Below, piece by piece: positions 12,024 through 22,865 of a stretch of 64,000 nucleotides of DNA. Position numbers and translations under genes: made by a program. Position 1 is the stretch's first letter, and each line of letters starts with the position of its first letter. The notes beneath the pieces were generated by a model, which did not search any database, was not told the DNA's origin, and was given only the letters and a program-made list of their open reading frames with translations. This stretch comes from Cryptomeria japonica (Eukaryota; Streptophyta; Pinopsida; Cupressales; Cupressaceae): contig NC_081415.1 of assembly GCF_030272615.1 (NCBI RefSeq), positions 630,579,240 to 630,643,239 of the forward strand. Reading direction: 5' to 3'.

Positions 12024-12239
12024 TTAGGGCTTAGGAAGGTTTTCTTTGAGACTATCTTCTTGGAATTGGTAAAGTTTTTCCTTACCTTCAAAAATATTGA
12101 TATCTTCTTCCTTGTATCTTCTATCCTTGAACACCCTTAGACCTTTTGATGGCATGATTGTACCTTGAGCTATATTCTCTTCTAACACTTCAATTTTCAA
12201 CTCTTCGAACTCCACTCTCCTTGCTTTTGAAGGTTTCAC
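12024..12239 (-). CDS. Unrecognised 71-residue open frame
   Basis: Highly charged frame with many Glu and Lys residues, upstream of and parallel to the frame at 11583-11966. Part of its DNA is the imperfect repeat seen again at 12517-12582. That favours repeat-derived sequence over a gene. Confidence 0.18.
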   Translation of the reverse strand: MKPSKARRVEFEELKIEVLEENIAQGTIMPSKGLRVFKDRRYKEEDINIFEGKEKLYQFQEDSLKENLPKP

Positions 12240-13810
12240 AAAGCCCGTTGACAGGATGGGATTGTGCCCTTCAATTCCTTACATATTAGTTTGTATTAGC
12301 ATTAGTGGTTTTGTTTTGTATGTGACAAGAATTCTTCCTTTCCGTTGTGATTCCATTGAAGATCTCTGCTTAAGTGGAGAGGGCTTAGAGCCCTAGTGAC
12401 ATGAACTTTGAGTCGTCGACCATAGCTCCACCTTGCCCTCGTGTTGCTTCGTTGTCAACGGGCTGGTAGGGTCTTTTTTTATGCCAATTGTGTGTGTGGT
12501 CATATGGTCCATTCTCCTTGCTTTCAAAGGTTTCACGAAGTTCATTGATAGGGCGAGGTTATGCCCCTTAATTCTTTCCATGTACTTCAACCTAGAATCC
12601 TTGGAAGGCCAAAACAACTTCCACAAGAGAGAATGACAAGAATTGCTTGCATAATGAGGATGCATGAAATGATTGAGTAAATATGAAATATACAATGGGA
12701 TGCCTTACTTATAAAGGCAATATGTAATGCTTTATGATTTACTAACATGACACAAATATTAAATGCTTAGCTAAAAGTAAATGAGATGAACATGACCCCA
12801 TTATAACTAATTTCTAGAAATAACATCTAGGACCTAAGTTAACATGTGAATATCTCCCCACTAGGAAATTACAAGGTACATGACCTTTACTAGGTACAAG
12901 ACATTACCCACACTAACATGGAAAGCCATATCCAAAATCTATGTTAGTTGAACTTGCCCAATTCCATTTTTTTAAAAGCAAAAATTATTGATCAATTTGA
13001 AATACAAAGAATAGAATCTAATTTGAGAGAAGGAATAAATAAAATGAATGCCCCTCATGCATAAAATTGAGTGTGAAGTGGAATTTTCTCACTTCAACAA
13101 ATAATCGCATATGCTCAACTAATATGCAAATTTTTTGGTAGCATAACAATGACATGATTCAAATGTTTAAAAATATATCAAAGATTTCTCAAAGAGTTAC
13201 CCCAATTCTTGAAAGGAATAATAAATTTTTTATTTTTTTAAAAGGTAAAAATGAATGGTCTTGAGGACTAGAGGTTTAATTAAAAGTCAACTAGTTTGAT
13301 TAAGTAGTTAATTGACTAAACAATCAACTAACCTAAATAACTAATCAACTAACCTATCTAACCAATCAACTACCTTGATTAATTAGTCAATTGACTTGAG
13401 GGATCAGTCAACTAACTTGATTGTTGAATTAGCTAATTTGATTGTTCATTGAACCAGTTTGATTGAGATTTAACTAGATCAATCAATTAATTAACTAATT
13501 TGATTAATGAGTGAAAGGTGGAGCTGACTAAATTGACTTGAGTGACATGTGGGTGAGGATTAATTAAGATTATTTATTTATTTTAATTGGATGTATGTGC
13601 ATGGATTAATTAGGAGATAATTAATTAATTAATAATTAATAATCAATTATTTAGTCGTATCATTGTCTAGTACCAATTATGGATAGAAAATTGTTGCATG
13701 TGGGTTGGCAATAAGCAAGCCGAATCAAGTTACTATTAACACAATGAGGGGCAGTAGGGAGGTTTCTACATGGATTTAAGAAGCTTTGGATCATGAAGAA
13801 CACTTAGTAG

Positions 13811-13815
13811 GGACC
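13811..13815. repeat. Target site duplication GGACC, left copy
   Basis: Repeated perfectly at 18182-18186 on the other side of the solo LTR. Confidence 0.93.
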
Positions 13816-13838
13816 TGTTGTGACGTTTTCACACATCG

Positions 13839-13855
13839 CCCCATTGCAAATGGGG
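13839..13855 (+). promoter_or_regulatory. Conserved palindrome at the LTR 5' end
   Basis: CCCCATTGCAAATGGGG is a perfect 7-bp stem with a 3-base loop, about 25 bp inside the LTR. The same block is present in D (34806 start) and B (54628), and in altered form in C (44981) and A2 (55906). It may matter for the LTR end or for RNA structure; its function is unknown. Confidence 0.6.
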
Positions 13856-14117
13856 ACCCTTGCTTTTTTGCTTTTTAGGGTTTGTTTTTTTTGGTCTTTT
13901 AGGGTTTTGTTAGTTAGCTTTTGCATTTTGAGTGTCGCCCAGGGGATCACATGGATAAGCAAGTCCGGCTTGAGTGAGGTCCTGATCCTGAATTTTGGCT
14001 AAGTCTGGAATGTCCTGATCCTGAATTTGACTAAGTCTGGAAGCTGAAAAACCTCCAAAAACTAGATTTTGCAATATAACTCCTGGAGGTCTGAAACCAC
14101 TCTCAAACATCTTGAAA

Positions 14118-14188
14118 GTATATATGGAATATAACTTAAAGTATAAGAAATGTTTCTTCTTTCTTATACTTAAATGTTATATTCCATT
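14118..14188. repeat. AT-rich hairpin shared by LTRs A and B
   Basis: TATGGAATATAAC...AGTATAAGAAA pairs with TTTCTTATACTT...GTTATATTCCAT. The same hairpin, preceded by the same CTGAAACCACTCTCAAACATC block, is in LTR B at about 55543-55606. It could be an old foldback insertion inherited by both LTRs. Confidence 0.7.
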
Positions 14189-14224
14189 AAAATTGGCTTG
14201 ATAGAGAGTTCGAAAAGTCAAATT

Positions 14225-15882
14225 TCGCTCCTGTCCTTCACTGAGGATCCAGAGCAAATTTCGCTCCTGTCCCTCCCAGGAGGACCAAGGCGAAGCGCTC
14301 CTGTCCCTCACCAAGGGTCCAGAGCGATAATACTTATTTGAGCCATTCCTGACCGTGTTTGGACGAATTGAGACATCAAAGGCATGGTGAAGGACGAAAT
14401 AAGCATGATAGAGCATCCAAACTTGATCAAAAACATGAAATGATGAAGTTTTTGCCTAGAAGGTCAAATTCGCTCCTGTCCCTCACTGAAGAACCAGAGC
14501 GATTTTCTTTATATGCACAATTTTAGACCTTTTTTTGGACATTAACTTTTATTCATAGCATGAGGCAGGATGATATCTTCCCTAGCAAAGACATTTCATG
14601 GTGAAAAGTGAAGCATTTGGGCCTGGAGGACAAAAATCGTTCCTGTCCCTCACTGAAGGACCGGAGCTTGAAATCCAAAATTTCCTTGTCCTTGAAAGAT
14701 TTGAACGATTTGACGACTTGAGGAGAACCAAGGAAGTGCTTTTTACCAATTGAATATAATTTGAAGGCACAAACATGAGGAAAAATAGACCAAAATGCAA
14801 AATCGCTCTTGTCCCTTAGTTAGGGACCAGGGCGAAATCCATTGTAGCTCCCGTCCCTCTCCCAGGGACCAGAGCGAAATTCTTCATAAGGTAAAATTCA
14901 AGCAAAAGCAAGCAAGTTTTAAGTTTGAAGGCAAGAAAGGAGGGTGAAACTAGACCGTTGAAGATAAATTTGGAAGTTGGCAAAGTGTAGTTGAGCTTGA
15001 AAGTACAAATTCGCTCCTGTCCCTCAGGCAGGGACCAGAGTGAAATCTTCATGAAAGCTTAGATTTTGAATGTTGATCATGTTTCAAGTGTCCAAAGGGG
15101 ACCAAGGGACTTCATTTTACACGATGAAAGCAATGGCAAGTTGATGAAAGCAAGCATGAGCCCAGGACATTGAAGTTCGCTCCTGTCCCTCAGTCAGGGA
15201 CCAGGGCGATATCCACCATATTTGCCAATTCATTCAAAATTCATGCCAAGTCAAGATTGTACATGGTTGCACAGGGTCTAAGGCGTCTTAAGATGATGAT
15301 ATGCAAAGGTTTCAAACGTCAAAAGACTATCAATTTGAACAAGGAAGCTATATCGCTCCTGTCCCTCATCAAGGGACCAGGGCGATTTTCATTAAATCAT
15401 TTGTTTTCCTTCAAGATCACGTCAAAGTCAAGGTTCGCAAGATCAAGGACGTCATTAGAAAGGTGATGAACAAGGAGTTGAGGTTAAAAAATGACAAATT
15501 TGAGCTAGGATTCAAAGTTCGCTCCTGCCCCTCACCAAGGGACCAGGGCGATGAACATTCAAATATCAAATTTGCCTTGTAAAAGACAAGTAAGTATGCG
15601 TGGAATGAAAGAACAAAATCATTACTTGCCTTGTGATATAAATTGGTGATTAAAGAGGCGAAAGACCAAGGAAGAAAAAGCAAGTTCGCTCCTGTCCCTC
15701 ACCAAGGGACCAGGGCGATAATGGTCTTAAGAGGCATCCATCTACAACATTGAATCGATCAAGCTCGAGATTCCCAATGAAGATACCAGTCTCAACGTGA
15801 GGATGGAGGTTTTGAACATAAAAAGAGAATCAAGACTAAACATCAAATTCGCTCCTGTCCCTTAGTCAGGGACCAGAGCGAT
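14225..15882 (+). repeat. Array of 13 hairpin motifs at about 166-bp spacing
   Basis: A 32-34 bp motif of the form TCGCTCCTGTCCCT...AGGGACCAGRGCGA recurs with starts near 14225, 14261, 14296, 14470, 14637, 14803, 14845, 15011, 15177, 15353, 15519, 15686 and 15849. The two halves are nearly reverse complements. Most steps are 166-167 bp, and one is 176. The sequence between motifs is much less conserved. The array lies upstream of both TATA-like sites of the LTR. Confidence 0.93.
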
Positions 15883-16753
15883 AGGTTTGTGTCCTTACCT
15901 CTTCCAAATTTGGCGCTAAAACATTCTTTAGATTTTATTAAATGCTAGGAAAAAATCGATAAATTTGAAATCCAATTAAAGTTAGCATTTAACATTAGCG
16001 CATGGGTCTTTATTAATTAATTTTTGCCTTTTAAAAATCGAGTTTATTTAAAATTATAGGCATTAAATTAATTAATTATAAATAAAATGGGGCACTTGAT
16101 TTAAAATTTGTTTCATTTTACAAGGGTCGGCCTTTAAGTTTATTTTAAATTTGCCTTATTCACCAAAGTCGGCCTAGAGTCAATGTGAAGGTGAGCGCCT
16201 ATAAAGGAGTAGTTTATTTCATTTTCACATCATCATTTATCATCTTTTCATGTGCGATTTGGAGTATACAAAGGAAGTGCGAAATTATCATTCAAGAGGA
16301 GGTGCGAATTGTGTTCAAGGTGCGAGTCTTATCAATAGGAAGGCACAAGCATTATCAAAGGAGTTCGAGTTTCAAGTTAGGCGAACTTGCCAAGGACATT
16401 GAAGAACACATCAAAGACTCCAAGGGTGGCGAATTGATAAAGAAGACGTTCCTTATCCTTGAAGATCACGTTGAAGGCTTCTAACGTTAATTTTGCCTAG
16501 GCAAATTCCTCATTTTGCATTCTAGTGTTAGCTCTCAAGAGAGGTATGGCGATATGGATTTATTGTTTTGATTTTGAACGTTGATCGTCATAGCTTAAAT
16601 TTTGAATTTTGAAATTTTGAATTCCAGTAGCCCAATCGTTTTTTAGGAAATGATAATTCAAGGACTTATCATGAGGTTTCCTAAAATTAATTTAATCTAT
16701 GCTATTCATTGCAAAATCATGTTACTAATTTTGAAATGTTGTGTAGGCATCAA

Positions 16754-16993
16754 ATGGAGATCTCATCAAGGAAAATCAAGCCAGATCAAGGACGATCAAG
16801 CAAGGACAAAGACGACCTTCTTCGATCCAGCCTAGCATCGACAAGGACGATTTTCTTCGATCAAACATCAACAAGGGCGACCTCTTCCAATCCAGCGTTC
16901 CAAGGCGAGGTACATCATCATCCTGCACATCAAGGACAAAAGGAGTTAGAACAAGAGTTAATTAAAGATAGCCTCTCAACGACATCAAATTGA
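16754..16993 (+). CDS. Short LTR-internal frame, 79 codons
   Basis: An ATG follows a splice-acceptor-like TGTTGTGTAG by eight bases. The predicted start MEISSRK is shared with LTR A2 (ATG 58996), but the A2 frame ends after 43 codons and the tails differ. The product is hydrophilic, with no recognised domain. The position corresponds to the start of the large LTR frame in element C (47752), so it may be the remnant of that gene. A working protein is doubtful. Confidence 0.25.
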   Translation: MEISSRKIKPDQGRSSKDKDDLLRSSLASTRTIFFDQTSTRATSSNPAFQGEVHHHPAHQGQKELEQELIKDSLSTTSN

Positions 16994-17228
16994 ATATCTA
17001 GCAAGCTACAAGTGTCAGATGAGGTGGCATCCCAGTCATCACTCCTCCAGTCAGTGTGGTCCACCTCAGCATGTCCAAGATTCAATGTACCTAACTCATG
17101 GAAGGTGGCACAAACTTCGATGTACCTACCCCGGCTATTCATTGGTCGATTTTTCTAGAGGGGACATGTGTCCAAGCAATACAATTTTATCATTGGTCAA
17201 GCATTAAATGTTATGTTTTGGTTGTAAC

Positions 17229-17246
17229 AAACCCTAATTAGGGTTT
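17229..17246. promoter_or_regulatory. Inverted telo-box palindrome upstream of the TATA box
   Basis: AAACCCTAATTAGGGTTT is a perfect palindrome containing two opposed AAACCCTA telo-boxes, a known plant promoter element. It ends 65 bp before the TATA box. The same arrangement is in A2 (59406-59423) and D (62119-62136), and a shortened form is in C (about 51087-51100). Confidence 0.7.
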
Positions 17247-17310
17247 TCATTGTTGAATCTTGGCCATTGATCTTGAATTGATCTAAGCCATCAAATTGTA
17301 TTGTGGGCAC

Positions 17311-17318
17311 TATATAAG
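17311..17318 (+). promoter_or_regulatory. TATA box of solo LTR A
   Basis: TATATAAG within GGCACTATATAAGCCC lies about 870 bp before the LTR end and is conserved in A2. This would make U3 about 3.5 kb and R plus U5 about 0.85 kb. Confidence 0.6.
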
Positions 17319-18181
17319 CCCTGACATTTCATTTTGTAAAGGTAATTAGAGAGGGTGGTAAATAATAGAAAACAGTTAGTAGATAGAGAGTAGTTAGAAG
17401 TTGATAGAATAGTAATTAGAGTAAAATAGGAGGACAAGGCAAGAAATTGTTGCCATTGATTGTAAACAAACTCCATTTTCATTGAAGTAATGGTGAAGTG
17501 TGTCGTTTCTTGCAATTTGCATGGTTTCTTGTTGATTCTTCAATCCTAGATGGTAGATGATTAGATGAATGGAGGAAATGTGATTGATTGATGGTGGAAT
17601 TCGTATATCCATACTACTAGCAGTTTGTTGATTGCAGACTTGCCTTGTGTAGTCAACTGGAATCATTCAGCTTAAGCTCAATTTCAATTTGTCGCTTCTT
17701 CATTGATATGCATCAACTTGATGGTGTCTATGCCTGCGGTGATGATTTGAACATCATAAAGCTTCCCTTAGAAGATCGCACTAGCCTTGTGGAGATGGTC
17801 CATTGATGTCAAAACAAGACCTAGTTAGAGTTTCATCAAAAATCAAATCATTGCTCCTACATTCTTAGTATTAGGATTAGATCTTCTCTTCGCCCTCATC
17901 CTTTTTCCATTTTTTCAAATCTAAGCCAGTAAGAGCCTGTGTTCCAGCAAAGCAGATCGGAAGTTCAATCATCAGATGTAAGTCCCCTTGTGATTCCAGC
18001 AAATCACATTATACCATTGGAGTTTATCCACACGTAGAGACCCTACTAACCAGAATATTGGAGTCATCCTAACTGATCCTTCATGCGAATCTTCAGCAGT
18101 TAGAGACTTTATTCAAGAGAGGATAAGATGCCTTTAGGTATTTTATTCTGTGTATGATGGTGTACAAAATACACGTCAACA

Positions 18182-18186
18182 GGACC
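18182..18186. repeat. Target site duplication GGACC, right copy
   Basis: Matches 13811-13815. Confidence 0.93.
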
Positions 18187-18424
18187 CTAGATCAAAATGT
18201 TGTCATTCCCCCTCTTCCTAGTAGTAATTTGTAGGCAAGGCTCATGTTAAAGACATTGCTACAAGAAGTGGTTGGATTAAAATTGTTACAAATAAGAGAA
18301 AAAAGAGGAGTCTAAACTTTACTCCAAGAGGAAGGAATTAGAGGATCAAATTTCTAAATGCTTTGACATGTTTAGGAATCCAATGGACACCTCTCCTTGA
18401 TTATTTCCAATTACCTTTAATTGC

Positions 18425-19312
18425 TTTTCTTGGGATGTTAGGGGGCTTGAATCCCTAGATAGGGAGTATATTGTAAAGAGATACGTAACCTTGACAAACG
18501 CAAGGATGATATCCTTCTTCAAGAGGTAAAGGCAATAAAATTTACTTTAGAAACTAATCTCAAATTTATTTAGAAGTAATCCTCCCGCTTCTATACTAAT
18601 CATGCAAGAGGTAAGAGAGGTGTTGCCATTTTGCTTTCTAACAAATGGTCTAAATATGTGACTAATCATGGTTTTTTTCCATGCAATATGGCTATTTGGA
18701 TTGTCATTGAAAAGGATAATAGGAAATCTGGTGTATGCTCCATTTATGCTTCAGATGAATATAAGGACTGGTTCAATTTATGGAAATGGATGTGTAACCT
18801 TCAAGATCTCCCCTGGATATTGGGGAGTGATTTTAATATAATTGAAAAAATGAAGACGAGTATGGAGTAATAGATATGGGGCGAAAAGGTAATGATAAAT
18901 TCTTGGGGTACAAAACAGGAAAAAAATTTTTAACATATTTGATCCTTTGGAAGGATTGAAAAAAGAAAATTAAAAAATATGGTATACTTGGAGCAATTCC
19001 CAAAAAGGGAATAGAACAATGTATTGGAGATTGGATAGGTTTTATGCTAATAGGGATCTCTTCAATTTTGGTCAAATTGAGGATGGTAAGTAAATGTATA
19101 CCCTTTCCCTATCTAATCATCACCCTATCAAAGTTAAAATCATGATTGCTAATGAGACTTCTAAAGAGTGTAAAAAAGAAGGCATATTCATCCTAATACT
19201 AGCCTACTAAGGGATCAAGATTGTTATGAATCCATCTTCACCATTAGGGAGATTAATAGGTGGATGCTAAAAGAAAAATCTACTATTGAGAAATGGGAAA
19301 TTGATGTCAATA
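18425..19312 (+). pseudogene. LINE endonuclease domain, degraded
   Basis: Motifs of the exonuclease-endonuclease-phosphatase family appear in order: WDVRGL, DILLQEVK with the catalytic Glu, GKRGVAIL, and GSDFN. The best-preserved stretch is 18631-18870, and the rest contains frameshifts and stops. In L1 elements this enzyme nicks target DNA. The frame is broken by the solo LTR at 19318. Confidence 0.78.
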
Positions 19313-19317
19313 TTATG

Positions 19318-20068
19318 TGTCGACACCTAAAATTGTCTTGTCCTAATTTAATTACTTTATTCTAAGCCTTATATTAATTAAATACATTTTTTTTATTTAA
19401 TCAATTCACTTATCCTCTTCTAGCCTTTCCCCATTCAAATAAATATTTTTATTTATTTAAATTATATTTTCTCCAAATTAAATAAATGTTTTATTTATTT
19501 AATTGGTCCCACTTACTCTATTAATTAATTTTTTTTATTATTATTTAATTTATTCATTAACTTTTTCCCTCTATGACACTTGCCATTTATCTCTTGATTT
19601 TATCCAAATCATCTTTCTAATATTTTATCATTTTCCCTACCTACCCTTTAATCCTAGCCGACCATTTATCCTTTCACCTCTTAATCCTATCCCTTCATTT
19701 TCTAAGGTGTTTTCTTTAGAAGAGGATTAATTCATCCTTATCAACCCTAATCTAGGAATCTAACTAATCAGCGATCAATTTTCATGTGATCAAGCGACTT
19801 CACAACCACAATTTGTTCTTTGTTGAGCTCTTGTGCACACATAAAATTTGAGAGCGATCATATCAAACAAGATCAATGGAGATAGGAAACAATGGAGATC
19901 AAATGTTACTAAGCATGTGAATGGTATAATCTTTCTATTTTGTTGTGATTTGCATGTTTTAGGTTCTTAATTGGTGTATGGTGGATTCTTGATTGTAGAA
20001 CTAGGGTTTATGTGGTTGAATCTTTGTTGGTTTTAAATAGTTTAATCTTCCCATTTTCACTATATACA
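19318..20068 (+). mobile_element. Solo LTR, 751 bp, inside the LINE
   Basis: Begins TGTCGACACC, ends ATATACA, and is flanked by perfect TTATG duplications (19313-19317 and 20069-20073). LINE coding similarity stops before it and resumes after it. It differs from the Tat-like LTRs in this window. Superfamily not determined. Confidence 0.88.
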
Positions 20069-20073
20069 TTATG

Positions 20074-21483
20074 AAAATTACATACCAAATTGTAGGCAAT
20101 AAAAGAGCCACGATAATAGGAGGACTGAAAATAGCTTTCAAGAACAACTTCTAAATCTTGAATGTAATCTTTAGAATGACCTAAAGAGCTTAGGTCTGAA
20201 TGCAGAATTAATCCTTGTGAAAACTCCTTGAGAAGGTTGCAAGTTGCTAAGAAATGGGGCCTTCGGGTGAAAAAAATGAAATGGTTAAAAAATAAAGATA
20301 AAGGTTCAAAAAATTTCTTTAGATTTATTTAAGAGAAAGGATTCAAGGAAAATGTAAGTAATATTTGCTCAAATAATAGTCTCCTAAGTGACCTAGAAGA
20401 GGTAAAAGGTCAATTCCTTAGTTTCTATAAAAGCATGTTTACCTTTTGTGGGGAACTCCTTGGATGGTCATAGTGCTTATGATATCTACAAGAAACATTG
20501 GAAATATGATATCTAAACATTGGAAATATGATATCTGAGGAAGATGCAAATAGATTGGATAAGGAAATTTCCAAAGAGGAAATTATAAGAACTATTAAGC
20601 TTCTAAACAACAATAAATCTCTTAGGGAAGATGGATTTCATGTAGAACTTTATAAGAAGAATATAAATTGGGTGAGTGATAACTTGCTATAGGTTTACAA
20701 AGAGGCAATTGATAGAGGCTTTCTAGGCAACAACATTAAAAAAGGTATTATAAAGTTGTTACCTAAAGAAGATGATAAGTCTCTAATTAAGAATTGGAGA
20801 CCTATTACCTTACTTTATGTTTCCTACAAAATCCTTCATGAAATTATGGCCCAGAGATTAATAAATATATTGCCTTCCTTTATTAGTAGCACACAAACTA
20901 GTTTTATAAAAGGTAGATATATTTTAGAAAACTTCCTAACTAGTTGGAAGGCTATGAAATGGACAAGGTATACAAATCAAAATGTTGCTATTCTCCTTTA
21001 AGACTTTGAGAAAGTGTAGGAAAGGGTAAAATGGTCCTTTCTTAGGGCGACCCTGGAAGCCTTTGGATTGCCTAATTGATTTTATCAGATGATGAATACT
21101 CTTTTGAAAGATGTTCCCAAGTTGATGTTAATAGTACTCTTATTGAGTAATTCTCATTAGAGAGATCAATACCACTTTCCTTTGCTCTATTTGTAATAGC
21201 ATTAGATGCCACCACCTATATTCTGGGAGACTCAACATTGAATCCAAAAATTAGAGGTATATCCCTTCCTAATAGTGAACCTAACAAGCAAGTCAAGTAC
21301 TTAAGAATTCCTTTTGTTGTAAACCCATGCTTAAAGGACATGTGGATTTGGGTTAAGAAGAAAATTAACAAGAAATTAGATAATTGGAATAAGCAAATAC
21401 CTATCCTTGGTAGGAAGAATCCAAATTTGTCAAAAGATCCTATTTTCCTACAATGTTTATTACTCCTTTGTTTGGCTATTTAA
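20074..21483 (+). pseudogene. LINE reverse transcriptase region, degraded
   Basis: Motifs in order: KWLKNKDKGSKNFF, LLPKEDDKSLIKNWRPITLL, YKILHEIMAQRL, QTSFIKGR and DFEKV, then IPLSFALFVIALDA and VKYLRIPF. These match the fingers and palm of plant L1 reverse transcriptases. The YADD/FADD catalytic box expected between the last two blocks is absent, and ISLPNSEPNKQVKYL joins them directly. An internal deletion has therefore removed the active site. Several stop codons are also present. Confidence 0.85.
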
Positions 21484-22079
21484 TAGATATCAAGTTAATG
21501 TGATTTAGAAGAGAATTAAACAATTGTTATGGTCTAACGGGAGGGGCAAAAAGAAAAAAACGCATAGTTAAGATTGGTGTTGTCTTGAGAAGACTCAAGG
21601 TGGTTTAGGTTTGAAAGACCTTAGGAAGCATGCCATAGAACTAGTTGTCAAATGGATTATTAAAGCATTAAAGGCAATGAACCATGAAACATTTAAATTA
21701 GAAACAATTTTTAGTTTGTTTTCCCCAAGCAAGCTAAGCCTTGAAAACAACTCTCCTTATGGAACCTTTTGACTAACAAATTATTTGTTACTCCTATGAG
21801 GTCTAATGTCTTCAAAAGCTTGTGGAAAGCTTGGGAATTAGAAGAAAAATAAATAATTGTGATTTGTAAATTGTGGAAACAACTAAATCTACTCCTCAAG
21901 ATTAGTTTGGTGGAATCTAGACCATAGTGGGAAACCCCTTTCTCTATTACAAGGATGTTTAGCAAATATTGGTCTATGAAGGGTAATAAATGATTCGAGG
22001 ATGTATTATGTAATGACCACTTGAGAATTTGGGCTTCACTTAGTACAAACTTTGATTTACCTCCATCTAATTGGAGGGT

Positions 22080-22865
22080 TTACTCTATTCTTGCGGAGAC
22101 ATGCAAAAGTATCCATTTTCATGTCTTGTGTGCTCCTAATATAGATATCGTTTACGCTCTTCAATGGGATGATGTCTCTAATTTTTAGAATGTGAAAGCT
22201 AAAAATGTATACAATATATTGAATGGCACCAAGTGCCTAAATTCATACTTTACAATAACTGGAATATTAATTTATTTGATTAACAATGATCTAATATGTT
22301 TACTACTTTATGGGCTAATAAGCTTGAGCCTAAAAAGGCTTGTTTCAAATGGTTATTTATTCTTTAGAAAATACCCTATAATGTGGCATCTTCAAGTGTA
22401 AATGTATGTGATCTTTGTAGGAAACCTGAAACTATTAAACACATTTTTTTAAATGCTTTCTTGCTAAAGAAATTTGGAATTGTTTCTATGCTAAAATTGA
22501 AGTTTGGGGTGATAAAGGTAGGATTAATTGGAATGAAATCCTTGTTGGTTATGTAAATGGTTTAAATAGATAATGTAATTTGTTTTGGGTTATTTTTTCT
22601 ACTAAGATTTTATGGTTCATCTAGAAATCTAGAAATGACAAAAATTCCAAGGCAATAAGAGGTCATTTACTGAGCCTTTTAAAAGACTCATTTTCTTTGA
22701 TGTTTCGATGCATGTCACCTTGACAATGGAGGTATCCAAACACAAGTTCATTAAATTGTTGAAAGAGGGTACAATGGAGGCCAATAGAGAAGAAATCAAA
22801 TATGGACAACAATGGTTGTCCAATAAGTCAAATAATATCCCCTTCATGAGAGGATATCTACAATT
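22080..22865 (+). pseudogene. LINE ORF2 C-terminal remnant
   Basis: A CDLCRKPETIKHIF segment resembles the Cys/His region downstream of plant L1 reverse transcriptases. It is broken by several stops. After about 22870 I see no more LINE-like coding sequence. Confidence 0.65.

Larger units (their letters stand above)
10926..13810. other. Unassigned DNA with two unrecognised minus-strand frames
   Basis: Apart from the two minus-strand frames listed separately, I see AT-rich sequence. An imperfect 65-bp repeat lies at about 12221-12285 and 12517-12582 (core CTCCTTGCTTT..AAGGTTTCAC). Around 13270-13500 there is low-complexity sequence made of CAACTAACC and TTGATTAA-type words. Confidence 0.5.
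13816..18181 (+). mobile_element. Solo LTR A, 4,366 bp, Tat-like superfamily
   Basis: It starts TGTTGTGACG and ends CACGTCAACA, with GGACC duplicated on both sides and no internal coding region between. It is therefore a solo LTR left by LTR-LTR recombination. Its ends match element C, which has gag-pol, so the family is assigned to Ty3/gypsy. Inside, in order, are a palindromic 5' end, a hairpin (about 14118-14188), thirteen hairpin-type repeats (14225-15882), a TATA-like site near 16192, a short reading frame (16754-16993), a telo-box palindrome (17229-17246) and a TATA box (17311). Confidence 0.92.

Noticed and set aside
14225-15882. Regularly spaced palindromic repeats resembling a CRISPR array
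   Set aside because: Spacers are about 130 bp, the repeats are imperfect, the array is inside a plant LTR with target duplications, and no cas-like gene is present.
18833-19075. Minus-strand frame across the LINE endonuclease region
   Set aside because: It overlaps recognisable plus-strand LINE coding sequence and has no motif.
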